Assembly (NCBI RefSeq): GCF_004138495.1
Contig: NZ_ML142856.1
Location: forward strand, 314,470 to 320,599
Length of the DNA: 6,130 bases
Origin: Phytoactinopolyspora endophytica
GTDB lineage: Bacteria; Actinomycetota; Actinomycetes; Jiangellales; Jiangellaceae
Reading direction: 5' to 3'
Both the position numbers and the translations under genes were made by a program. Below the pieces are notes generated by a model. That model saw only the letters and a program-made list of their open reading frames with translations, had not been told where the DNA came from and did no database searches. Positions within the stretch are counted from its first letter, which is position 1. Each line of letters opens with the position of its first letter. Positions 1 through 5,544 of the stretch are shown one piece after another.

Positions 1-679
1 TCACCGCGACCTCGCCCCATCCTTCCTGGTTGTGCAGGATGTCGCCGAGGCCGGCGCTCCAGATCGCGCCGTCGCCGTAGAACCGGAAGTAGTTCTGCGC
101 CTGCACGTGCAACGTCTGCTCCTGCGAGCCCGAGATGCCGGCCAGCACCGTGAGCTCGGGGTTGGCCTTCGCGTACTCGGCGATGGCGAGTCCTTCGTCG
201 CCGGAGAGCGGACCGATGATCACGTTGGCGTCCAGCTGCTCCACCAACCGGCGGACCTCCTGCAGGATCCGGTCCGGTGTGTCGTCACCGCAGCCGATGC
301 CCACCAGCTCGATCGGCGTCCCCGCCACCTCGGCCCCGCTGAATCCCTCCAGCGCGCTGGTGGTCGAGTTCACCGTGGCACCGGCCTGCTCGACCATCGC
401 CAGGGTTGCGCCGCCCACGACGTCCTCGTGGAAACCGCCGAATGGCCCTTCGCATTGGCCGAGGATGCCCAGGCGGACGGTGCTGTCGTCCGCGGTGCCC
501 GCGTCCGGCGCGTCGTCGTCTCCGGCGTCGTCGTCTCCGGCGTCCGCCGGCTCGTCCACGTTCTCGTCGGCGGGCAGCCCGGCGGTGTCATCGCCGTCGC
601 TCCCGCATCCCGCGGTCAACAGCGCCAACCCGGTGGCCAGGGACAGTGCAAGCGTCGCCCGGCGTCTCAGTCCAGTCAT
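1..679 (-). CDS. ABC transporter substrate-binding lipoprotein, Liv/HAAT type (3' end off the window)
   Basis: Extracytoplasmic solute receptor that would deliver ligand to the two permeases encoded just upstream. The reading frame is open from ATG at 679 to the left edge (226 codons seen; C-terminal part missing). Residues 1-25 are a lipoprotein signal peptide: MTGLRRR, a hydrophobic stretch, then LTAGC with Cys25 as the lipidated residue. Residues 26-66 are an Asp/Ala/Gly-rich linker containing a duplicated segment. The periplasmic-binding-protein type I (LivK/Peripla_BP_6) fold begins near residue 68 with VRLGILGQCEGPFGGF, followed by a long helix ending near EVRRLVEQLDANVIIGPLSG (141-160) and the EGLAIAEYAKANPE helix, all typical of this family. 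Cys76 and Cys130 could form a disulfide. The start is set by GGAGG at 692-688, 8 bases upstream. It lies 27 bases after the LivM stop, so it is probably co-transcribed. The ligand cannot be read from the sequence. Confidence 0.9.
   Translation of the reverse strand, partial: MTGLRRRATLALSLATGLALLTAGCGSDGDDTAGLPADENVDEPADAGDDDAGDDDAPDAGTADDSTVRLGILGQCEGPFGGFHEDVVGGATLAMVEQAGATVNSTTSALEGFSGAEVAGTPIELVGIGCGDDTPDRILQEVRRLVEQLDANVIIGPLSGDEGLAIAEYAKANPELTVLAGISGSQEQTLHVQAQNYFRFYGDGAIWSAGLGDILHNQEGWGEVAV
511..540. repeat. Perfect 15-bp tandem duplication in the lipoprotein linker
   Basis: Two exact adjacent copies of CGTCGTCGTCTCCGG (plus strand), followed by a partial third copy starting CGTCCGCCGG at 541. 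On the coding (minus) strand this gives the repeated acidic pattern DAGDDDAGDDDA at about residues 47-57 of the substrate-binding lipoprotein, between the lipidated Cys and the folded domain. It is in frame (15 bp = 5 codons), so copy-number change would only alter linker length. Inference: a flexible acidic tether, length probably variable between strains. Confidence 0.85.
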
Positions 680-706
680 GTTGTGATCCTCCAGTCGGTC
701 TGTGTG

Positions 707-1744
707 TCACGCGGCGGACGACGGTCCGCCGGCCGGTGCGGTCGGCGCCACAGATCCGGGTCGTCTCACCCGGCGCCGGACCCGTGCAGCGATTCCGGCC
801 AGCCCTTCCGGCGACAACACCATGATCAGCAGCACGACGGCCCCGATCACGGTGTTGAACCTGGCCTCGGTGATGCCGATCCGATCGATGAGCGGAAGGT
901 CTCGTAGGTAGGTGAAGGCCAACACGTACACGAACGCGCCCAGCCACGCGCCCTCGAAGTAGGAGATGCCACCGATCACCGCCATGATCAGCAGAATCAG
1001 GCTGGGTCCGATGGCGATGGATGCGGGATCGATCTGTCCGTTCCACCAGACGTGCAGCACACCGCTGAGTCCAGCGACGAAGCCGGCCAGGGTGAACGCC
1101 AGCGTGCGGTGCATTGGCACGTTGAATCCCAGGGACGCCATCCGGATCGGATCGTCCCGCACGCCCTGCAAGGTCAGGCCGAAGGTCGTCCTCCCCAACG
1201 CCCGGAATCCGAGGTACACGAGCACCGAAAGCCCGACTCCGACGTAGTACAGCCGGACCGGCGGCCCCATCAGATCGGGACGCTGGATGCTGGTGATCCC
1301 GCCAGGCCCGGATAGTTCAACGATCTGCGCGAAGACGAAGAACCCGATCACCGCGTAGACCAGGGTGAGCATCAGGAAGTACAAGCCGGTGGTCCGGCTG
1401 GCGAGCGCGCCCAGCACGAACGCGACGGTGGTGGTGACCGCGATCGCGAAGACCACCGCCAGCCACGGGTTCAGTCCCAGGTTGAGACCGCGCGCACCGC
1501 CCTCCAGCGCGGCGTTGCCGAACATGAATCCCGCGACTCCCACCAGCAGGAACTGTGCCAGCGAGACCATGCCGCCGTATCGGGCCAGGAACACGATCGT
1601 CGCGGCGGCGACGCCGAGCATCATGGTCTGCGTCAGCACGAAGTTGACGAAGAACGCCGACGCGAGGTTCGGCATCGCGAGCAACAAAACGACCAGCAGC
1701 GCCAGCCCGATGTTGCCGCGGGTGAGCAGACGACGGGCGGTCAT
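707..1744 (-). CDS. Branched-chain amino acid-type ABC permease, LivM family
   Basis: Inner-membrane permease of the BPD_transp_2 superfamily, 345 aa. It would pair with the LivH-type subunit to form the translocation channel. Visible features: N-terminal membrane segment about 11-31, further hydrophobic segments at about 41-54, 60-78, 93-115, 120-143, 165-183, 214-231, 247-278 and 296-311. The family's SLG-type loop appears as YGGMVSLAQF (56-65). The cytoplasmic ATPase-contact loop is about 186-230 (FGLTLQGVRDDPIRMASLGFN, then AFTLAGFVAGLSGVL), and the terminal SPEGLAG motif is at 311-317. Residues 318-345 are a basic, then Pro/Ala-rich tail without a recognised function. The start codon overlaps the LivH stop by four bases (ATGA), and GGGAGG at 1755-1750 inside the end of livH lies 5 bases upstream, so the start is firm and translational coupling likely. 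Substrate specificity cannot be inferred from the permease. Confidence 0.93.
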   Translation of the reverse strand: MTARRLLTRGNIGLALLVVLLLAMPNLASAFFVNFVLTQTMMLGVAAATIVFLARYGGMVSLAQFLLVGVAGFMFGNAALEGGARGLNLGLNPWLAVVFAIAVTTTVAFVLGALASRTTGLYFLMLTLVYAVIGFFVFAQIVELSGPGGITSIQRPDLMGPPVRLYYVGVGLSVLVYLGFRALGRTTFGLTLQGVRDDPIRMASLGFNVPMHRTLAFTLAGFVAGLSGVLHVWWNGQIDPASIAIGPSLILLIMAVIGGISYFEGAWLGAFVYVLAFTYLRDLPLIDRIGITEARFNTVIGAVVLLIMVLSPEGLAGIAARVRRRVRRPGSVAPTAPAGGPSSAA

Positions 1745-2814
1745 GCCGGCCTCCCGAACAAGCCGTAGGGCCGCACTGCCAGCACCATGGCCAGCAGGGC
1801 GAACGTCACGATGATCGCGTAGAAGGAGTACTGGCTGGGCAGGTACGCGGGCGCGAACGCCACCACCGTGCCGTACAGCAGCGAGCCGGCGACCGCGCCC
1901 TTGATCGACCCCAGCCCGCCGATGATCACGACGACCAGAGCGTTCAACAACCAGTCACCGTCGGTGCCGGGCGCGACGCCGGCGAACGAGGCACCGAGCA
2001 CGCCGCCCAGACCGGCCAGGAACGACCCCACGAAGAAGGTCACCGCGAAGACCCGTTTGATGTTGATGCCGAGCCCGCGCACCATCTGCCGGTCGTCCAC
2101 CCCGGCGCGGATCACCATGCCCAGGCTCGTCTTGTTCAGCCAGAGCCACAGCAGCACGCCGACCAGAACAGCGACACCGAGCATGAACACCCGGGTCAGC
2201 GCGTAGCGCTCACCCATGATCGAGAAGAAGTGTGTCACCGCACCCGGCCAGACCATCCGCCCGGCCAGACCGCCGAACTCGCGCAGCATCTGGTCGGCGA
2301 GCACCACCGTGATGGCCAGCGTGATCAGCGCTTGGCGCAGCTCCTGGCCCTCGTTCCACTGCAGGAACACCTGCTGGATCACGAGGCCGAGCACGGCCGC
2401 GACCGTCGCACCCACCAGCATCGGCACCACCCAGTCGAGCAGGCCGACGTCGCTCGCGTCGATGTTGCGGCTCCGGCCGACCATCGCCTCCTGAACCCGG
2501 ATGGCCACGTAGGCGGCCAACAGGAACAGTGATCCGTGTGCCATGTTGACCGTGCGCATCAGGCCGAAGATGAGCGTGAACCCGGACGCGGCCACGAACA
2601 GCAGGCCGGCGAAGGTCACCGCGTCGAGCAACGTGACCACGAAGTTCCCCGGGTTGGCGACTGCGGCACCGGCCGGAGTGCCGTCCGCGAAGAACACCAC
2701 CCAGACAGCCGCGGCCACGGCCGCCGCGGCGACCGCCCACACCGGAAGCCGGCGCAGCTCCGTCCGCCTCCGCCTGGTGGATCCCGCCGGCGCCCGTTGC
2801 AGTGTCGCGGTCAT
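1741..2814 (-). CDS. Branched-chain amino acid-type ABC permease, LivH family
   Basis: Inner-membrane permease, partner of the LivM-type subunit, 357 aa; LivH proteins are more often near 290-310 aa. The extra length is an Arg-rich cytoplasmic N-terminus (RRRRTELRR around 14-22), a first membrane segment at about 25-42, and a loop at about 112-126. Family hallmarks: SGFTLIFGLMRTVNMAHGS (77-95), the LivH signature; the ATPase-contact loop at about 229-272 (TSLGMVIRAGVDDRQMVRGL, then NIKRVFAVTFFVGSFLAGLGG); GGLGSIKGAVAG (299-310); and RPYGLFGRPA at the C-terminus. ATG at 2814 is the only standard start that includes the first membrane segment, but the bases before it (GTGAGAGCCCG) give a poor ribosome binding site. 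Instead a 13-codon ORF with a strong site ends on this ATG (ATGA overlap), which suggests coupled initiation. It lies 213 bases after the oxidoreductase stop. Liv-type systems carry amino acids, amides, urea and some aromatic or cyclic compounds, so the name does not fix the substrate. Confidence 0.92.
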   Translation of the reverse strand: MTATLQRAPAGSTRRRRTELRRLPVWAVAAAAVAAAVWVVFFADGTPAGAAVANPGNFVVTLLDAVTFAGLLFVAASGFTLIFGLMRTVNMAHGSLFLLAAYVAIRVQEAMVGRSRNIDASDVGLLDWVVPMLVGATVAAVLGLVIQQVFLQWNEGQELRQALITLAITVVLADQMLREFGGLAGRMVWPGAVTHFFSIMGERYALTRVFMLGVAVLVGVLLWLWLNKTSLGMVIRAGVDDRQMVRGLGINIKRVFAVTFFVGSFLAGLGGVLGASFAGVAPGTDGDWLLNALVVVIIGGLGSIKGAVAGSLLYGTVVAFAPAYLPSQYSFYAIIVTFALLAMVLAVRPYGLFGRPA

Positions 2815-2852
2815 CGGGCTCTCACGTGCTGATCGATCTGGGCAAGCTTCAT
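2811..2852 (-). CDS. Possible 13-aa leader ORF coupled to livH
   Basis: ATG at 2852 opens a 13-codon frame (MKLAQIDQHVRAR) whose TGA overlaps the livH ATG as ATGA. It has a strong Shine-Dalgarno, GGGAGG at 2863-2858, 5 bases upstream, whereas livH itself lacks a good one. Seen: the ORF, its ribosome site and the overlap. Inference: ribosomes load here and reinitiate on livH. The peptide has no runs of Ile, Leu or Val, so it does not look like a classic amino-acid attenuator peptide. The frame stays open upstream to an ATG at 3074 (87 codons), but that start lies inside the oxidoreductase gene, has no evident ribosome site, and the upstream part looks non-coding. Alternative: these bases are only a displaced livH ribosome site. 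ATG 2852 is not in frame with livH (38-base offset), so it is not a longer livH start. Confidence 0.4.
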   Translation of the reverse strand: MKLAQIDQHVRAR

Positions 2853-2929
2853 CAGTTCCTCCCAGTCTTCGGCGCCTTGAACCGGCGCGTGTTGTTCGTC
2901 ACCGTGATTTCGGCCGGCAGGTCCTGTGG

Positions 2930-2949
2930 CCAGCCGCAACCGGCCGCAA
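2930..2949. repeat. 10-bp tandem direct repeat upstream of livH
   Basis: CCAGCCGCAA (2930-2939) is followed directly by CCGGCCGCAA (2940-2949), 9 of 10 bases identical. It lies in the spacer between the oxidoreductase and livH, about 115 bases before the livH start. Spacing of one helical turn is what a regulator with paired HTH units could use, but the repeat is GC-rich and chance is a real alternative. No clear -10/-35 pair was seen near it. Confidence 0.3.
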
Positions 2950-3002
2950 TCCCGCGTGCACGTCAGGCAGCGGGCGACAATACGGTGGGAGACGAGACCG
3001 GC

Positions 3003-3022
3003 AGGGCCGCGGCGCAGGCCCT
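3003..3022 (-). terminator. Hairpin just after the oxidoreductase stop
   Basis: AGGGCC (3003-3008) and GGCCCT (3017-3022) are perfect inverted repeats forming a 6-bp, GC-rich stem with an 8-base loop. The stem begins 5 bases past the oxidoreductase stop codon on the minus strand. The downstream transcript side is CCGGTCTCGTCTCCC, with scattered T but no U-tract. It could be a weak terminator, a processing or stability hairpin that lowers expression of the downstream liv genes, or chance. Confidence 0.35.
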
Positions 3023-3027
3023 CACCG

Positions 3028-4137
3028 TCATCCGGTCGCCGAGTAATCCGGGATCTGCACCCGGGATCCCTCACTCATCGCAGACTCGTGGGCGCAGATA
3101 CCGACCGACGTCCAGTTGGCCGCGGTCACTTCATCGATCGCGGGCGCACGATCCTCGACGATGCTGCGGACGAATTCGTGCGCCAGATGCGGATGTGAGC
3201 CGCCGTGCCCGCCGCCCTGGACGAAGGAGAGATGTTCGTGCTCGTCGTCATAGACGCCGCGAGTGGTGAACGGGGCGATCTCGGCCGGCAACCGGTGCGC
3301 GAAGTCCGGGATCTCGATGTTCTTCGGCACCTCACCGACATGCAGCACGTGTCCCGACTCCTGCGTCTGCTCCCATTCGAACGTCGCGCGATCGCCGAAC
3401 ACGGTAAAGCTCTCGACATATTCATGAGCCGTCTCGAACAACGAGCGCGCGATCTCAGCCCCGACGGGCGACTCGGAGAGGGTGAGCAGGGCGCTCTCCA
3501 CGGCGAACGGCGACCCGTACCGGTCGGCCAGATCCGGCGAGATACGCCCAGAGCCGATACAGACGACGCTCTGGGCCAATGATCCAGCGAGGCTCAACAC
3601 GGGACTCACCGCATGCGTCGCATAATGCATCGGCGGCAGGCCTTCCCAGTATCCAGGCCAGCCTGCCATCTCTTGAAAGTGCGCCCCCCGAAGGAATTGA
3701 ATTCTGCCTATCGTGCCGTTCTCTGCTAGATCTCGGACATGGAGAAACTCGCGCGAGTACACGACGGTCTCCATCATCATGTACTTCTTGCCGGATTCAC
3801 GGACCGCGTCGACGATGGCTCGGCACTCGTCGAGCGTCGTGGCCATCGGCACCGTACACGCAACGTGTTTTCCCGCCCGCAAAGCCGATATCGTGTGCTC
3901 GGCGTGATCCGGAATCGGCGTGTTGATATGGACCGCATCAATTTCGGGGTCCTGCAGCATCGCGTCGTAACTCGTGTATCGACCAGGAATTCCGAATTGG
4001 TCGGCGAGCTTGTTCAGCGCGGCGTCGGTACGTTGGCAGACAGCCATGAGCTCGACATCGGGATGGGCCTGATAGATGGGGATGAATTCGGCCCCGAATC
4101 CCAGTCCGGCAATTGCGATTCGTACATGGTGAGTCAT
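3028..4137 (-). CDS. Gfo/Idh/MocA-family NAD(P)-dependent oxidoreductase
   Basis: Cytoplasmic dehydrogenase of the glucose-fructose oxidoreductase / inositol dehydrogenase / MocA family, 369 aa, a normal length. Members mostly oxidise or reduce sugars, cyclitols or sugar acids. Residues 5-16 (VRIAIAGLGFGA) are the first Rossmann strand with GxGxxG; the nucleotide domain runs to about 125 and includes INTPIPDHAEH (71-81) and AGKHVACTVPMA (88-99). The last segment replaces the usual E-K-P by T-V-P (95-97), so the Lys often used in cofactor and substrate binding is absent. The C-terminal domain has PPMHYATHAVSP (168-179), with His175 the likely counterpart of the family's active-site His, and a His-rich segment, GGGHGGSHPHLAHEF (308-322). 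The start is ATG 4137, not the in-frame ATG 4158, because AGGAGG (4149-4144) sits 6 bases before 4137 and the domain begins directly there. It is divergent from the XylR-like regulator, which probably controls it. Parts of the gene are lower in GC than the liv genes. Exact substrate unknown. Confidence 0.92.
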   Translation of the reverse strand: MTHHVRIAIAGLGFGAEFIPIYQAHPDVELMAVCQRTDAALNKLADQFGIPGRYTSYDAMLQDPEIDAVHINTPIPDHAEHTISALRAGKHVACTVPMATTLDECRAIVDAVRESGKKYMMMETVVYSREFLHVRDLAENGTIGRIQFLRGAHFQEMAGWPGYWEGLPPMHYATHAVSPVLSLAGSLAQSVVCIGSGRISPDLADRYGSPFAVESALLTLSESPVGAEIARSLFETAHEYVESFTVFGDRATFEWEQTQESGHVLHVGEVPKNIEIPDFAHRLPAEIAPFTTRGVYDDEHEHLSFVQGGGHGGSHPHLAHEFVRSIVEDRAPAIDEVTAANWTSVGICAHESAMSEGSRVQIPDYSATG

Positions 4138-4143
4138 CGTTGA

Positions 4144-4149
4144 CCTCCT
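4144..4149 (-). promoter_or_regulatory. Shine-Dalgarno that fixes the oxidoreductase start
   Basis: On the minus strand this reads AGGAGG, a full match to the 16S anti-SD core, 6 bases before ATG at 4137. The alternative in-frame ATG at 4158 lies upstream of this site, has no comparable site of its own, and would add seven residues (MQHRRST) ahead of the Rossmann strand. Confidence 0.8.
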
Positions 4150-4171
4150 GTGTTGCATGACAGGCTACGGA

Positions 4172-4190
4172 GGACGAACCCGGACAAACC
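4172..4190. promoter_or_regulatory. Candidate operator: 9-bp direct repeat at 10-bp spacing
   Basis: GGACGAACC (4172-4180) and GGACAAACC (4182-4190) match at 8 of 9 bases with one base between, so the copies lie on the same DNA face one turn apart. The repeat is in the 88-base region between the divergent oxidoreductase and regulator genes. AraC-type domains insert two HTH motifs into successive major grooves and usually bind direct repeats, so this is the best visible candidate site for the regulator. It would lie upstream of the regulator's putative -10 and in the leader of the oxidoreductase transcript. Binding is inference. Confidence 0.4.
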
Positions 4191-4204
4191 ATGCGAGATC
4201 CAGC

Positions 4205-4210
4205 ATCATA
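4205..4210 (-). promoter_or_regulatory. Possible -10 box of the oxidoreductase promoter
   Basis: Minus strand TATGAT, 5 of 6 matches to TATAAT, in a locally AT-rich patch. Transcription would start near 4198, leaving a leader of about 60 bases. No recognisable -35 hexamer stands 16-19 bases upstream, which would fit an activator-dependent promoter but is also common in actinobacteria. Confidence 0.35.
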
Positions 4211-4213
4211 GGT

Positions 4214-4219
4214 TAGATT
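4214..4219 (+). promoter_or_regulatory. Possible -10 box of a leaderless regulator transcript
   Basis: TAGATT fits TANNNT, and its last base is 6 bases before the ATG at 4226, so transcription would start at or beside the start codon. The sequence before this ATG (AGGTTAGATTCTTTAC) has no convincing ribosome site. Together this suggests a leaderless mRNA, which is common in actinobacteria. No clear -35 was seen. Confidence 0.35.
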
Positions 4220-4225
4220 CTTTAC

Positions 4226-5404
4226 ATGGTTGCCCCACCGACTCGTCACGTTGCCTTACTGGTCGAGACGTCGAACGCCTACGCGCGTGGTGTGCTGGTG
4301 GGCGTGAAGAAGTACGTCGAAGCGCACCCGCACTGGTCGATGTACCTGGCCGAGCACAGCCGTCATGAAACCGATTTCTCATGGCTCGAGGGATGGCACG
4401 GCGACGGCGTGCTGGCCCGCATCGAGAATACCGAGACAGCACAATTCATCCGGAAACTCAGCCTTCCCACAGTAGACCTCAGTGCCGCACGTCTGGTGCC
4501 CGAACTGCCCGGCGCGGAGACCGATGACAACACGATCGCACAGTGGGCGGTCGAGCATTTCGCCCAGCGCGGGCTTCGTCATTTCGCATTCTGCGGGGAC
4601 GAAAGGTTCAGCTGGTCACTCATGCGTAGCGCATGGTTCGCCGAGCACGTGCGCAAGCTCGGCTCGACCCCACACGAGTTTCGCATGAAGCCGTCCGGAA
4701 TGCGCGCCGCCGACCGGGAACTCCTCGCGGAGTGGCTCACCGGACTACCCAAACCAGTAGGAGTACTCGCCTGCTACGACATCGCCGGCCAGGAGGTGCT
4801 CGAAGCCTGCAAGATCGCCGACCTCACCGTGCCGGACTCGGTCGCCGTCATCGGCGTCGACAACGACGAGTTCATCGGCAACTTCACATCTCCCCCGCTG
4901 TCCAGCGTCGAACCGGACACGACGAGGACGGGATACATCGCCGCCGAGCTTCTCGACCAGATGATGGACGGCCAGTCTCTGGAACCTGGGCTGCGGCTGG
5001 TCGAACCACTCCGGCTCCTCACCCGGCAGTCATCCGATATCCTCGCCGTCGATGATCCGTTCGTCTCCAAGGCCCTCCGTTTCATCCGCGACCGGTCGGA
5101 TCAGAGCACAAGCGTCGCGGCCGTACTCCGGCACGTCGGGCTCTCCAGGCGCGCACTCGACTATCGCTTCGTTCAGACCCTGGGGCACACCGTCCACGGC
5201 GAAATCCTGCGTGTCCGGATGAGCCACGTCGCCGAGCTGCTCTCCTCCACGGACTGGACCATTCAGCAGATCGCGGACCGGCTGAACTTCAGCCACGCGG
5301 AGTACATGAGCGTCGCGTTCAAGAAGTACACCGGCAAGTCACCGGGCCAGTACCGGCGGGCAGTGAGCGGGTCGGTCGCTCGCCAGTCTCCTTTCCAGGA
5401 ATGA
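4226..5404 (+). CDS. XylR-like transcriptional regulator (LacI-type ligand domain + AraC-type HTH)
   Basis: Ligand-responsive DNA-binding protein, 392 aa, the same length as E. coli XylR as I recall it and with the same architecture. Residues 7-272 are a periplasmic-binding-protein-like sensor: HVALLVETSNAYARGVLVGV (8-27) parallels the XylR N-terminus, and VIGVDNDEFIGN (208-219) followed by PPLSSVEPD is typical of LacI/GalR and XylR sensors. Residues 278-379 form the AraC/XylS domain, with HTH1 about 295-316 (AAVLRHVGLSRRALDYRF) and HTH2 about 344-368 (IQQIADRLNFSHAEYMSVAF), ending in the family signature FKKYTGKSPGQYR (365-377). There is no N-terminal LacI HTH, as expected for XylR types. 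It is divergent from the oxidoreductase with 88 bases between, so it likely controls that promoter and its own. In XylR this sensor binds D-xylose; here the sugar is not known and no xylose isomerase or kinase gene is present. No clear ribosome site; possibly leaderless. Confidence 0.92.
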   Translation: MVAPPTRHVALLVETSNAYARGVLVGVKKYVEAHPHWSMYLAEHSRHETDFSWLEGWHGDGVLARIENTETAQFIRKLSLPTVDLSAARLVPELPGAETDDNTIAQWAVEHFAQRGLRHFAFCGDERFSWSLMRSAWFAEHVRKLGSTPHEFRMKPSGMRAADRELLAEWLTGLPKPVGVLACYDIAGQEVLEACKIADLTVPDSVAVIGVDNDEFIGNFTSPPLSSVEPDTTRTGYIAAELLDQMMDGQSLEPGLRLVEPLRLLTRQSSDILAVDDPFVSKALRFIRDRSDQSTSVAAVLRHVGLSRRALDYRFVQTLGHTVHGEILRVRMSHVAELLSSTDWTIQQIADRLNFSHAEYMSVAFKKYTGKSPGQYRRAVSGSVARQSPFQE

Positions 5405-5481
5405 CCCTGGCCGACGTGGCCCTGTTCTTCCGAACCATGACCACGTGCCCGATCGGCCGGACCTCGCCTTCCACCGCCTGA

Positions 5482-5498
5482 CTGGGAGAACTTCCCAG
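5482..5498. terminator. Small hairpin between convergent genes
   Basis: CTGGGA (5482-5487), a 5-base loop GAACT, then TCCCAG (5493-5498): a perfect 6-bp stem. It lies in the 140-base spacer between the stop of the regulator (plus) and the stop of the DUF6194 gene (minus), where a shared bidirectional terminator would be expected. Neither side carries a T-tract, so it is a weak candidate. I see no gene in the rest of this spacer. Confidence 0.3.
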
Positions 5499-5544
5499 CG
5501 CTGTTGGGTGGCTTCTGTGGTCTCGCTGGCCGCGTTGGCGTACG

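Noticed and set aside
32..907. Long plus-strand frame (291 codons) opposite the binding protein and the end of livM
   Set aside because: It is antisense to two clearly recognisable genes, spans the junction between them, and its translation is low-complexity Arg/Gly/Val without a domain. Long antisense frames are expected in high-GC DNA.
588..1046. Minus-strand 152-codon frame overlapping the end of livM and the start of the binding protein
   Set aside because: Alternative frame of two real genes; Arg/His-rich translation with no family pattern and no ribosome site supporting it.
2210..2740. Minus-strand 176-codon frame inside livH
   Set aside because: Same strand, other frame of livH; Gly/Arg-rich with no membrane or catalytic pattern, while livH carries all LivH signatures.
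2811..3074. 87-codon minus-strand frame filling the livH-oxidoreductase gap
   Set aside because: Its ATG lies in the oxidoreductase gene without a ribosome site, and most of it resembles random GC-rich translation. Only the last 13 codons, with their own strong ribosome site, were kept as a candidate.
2802..3269. Plus-strand 155-codon frame over the same gap
   Set aside because: Starts antisense to livH and ends antisense to the oxidoreductase, Arg-rich, no domain or ribosome site.
4191..4206. ATGC-N8-GCAT inverted repeat in the divergent promoter region
   Set aside because: Arms of only 4 bp that do not extend; weaker than the phased direct repeat next to it.
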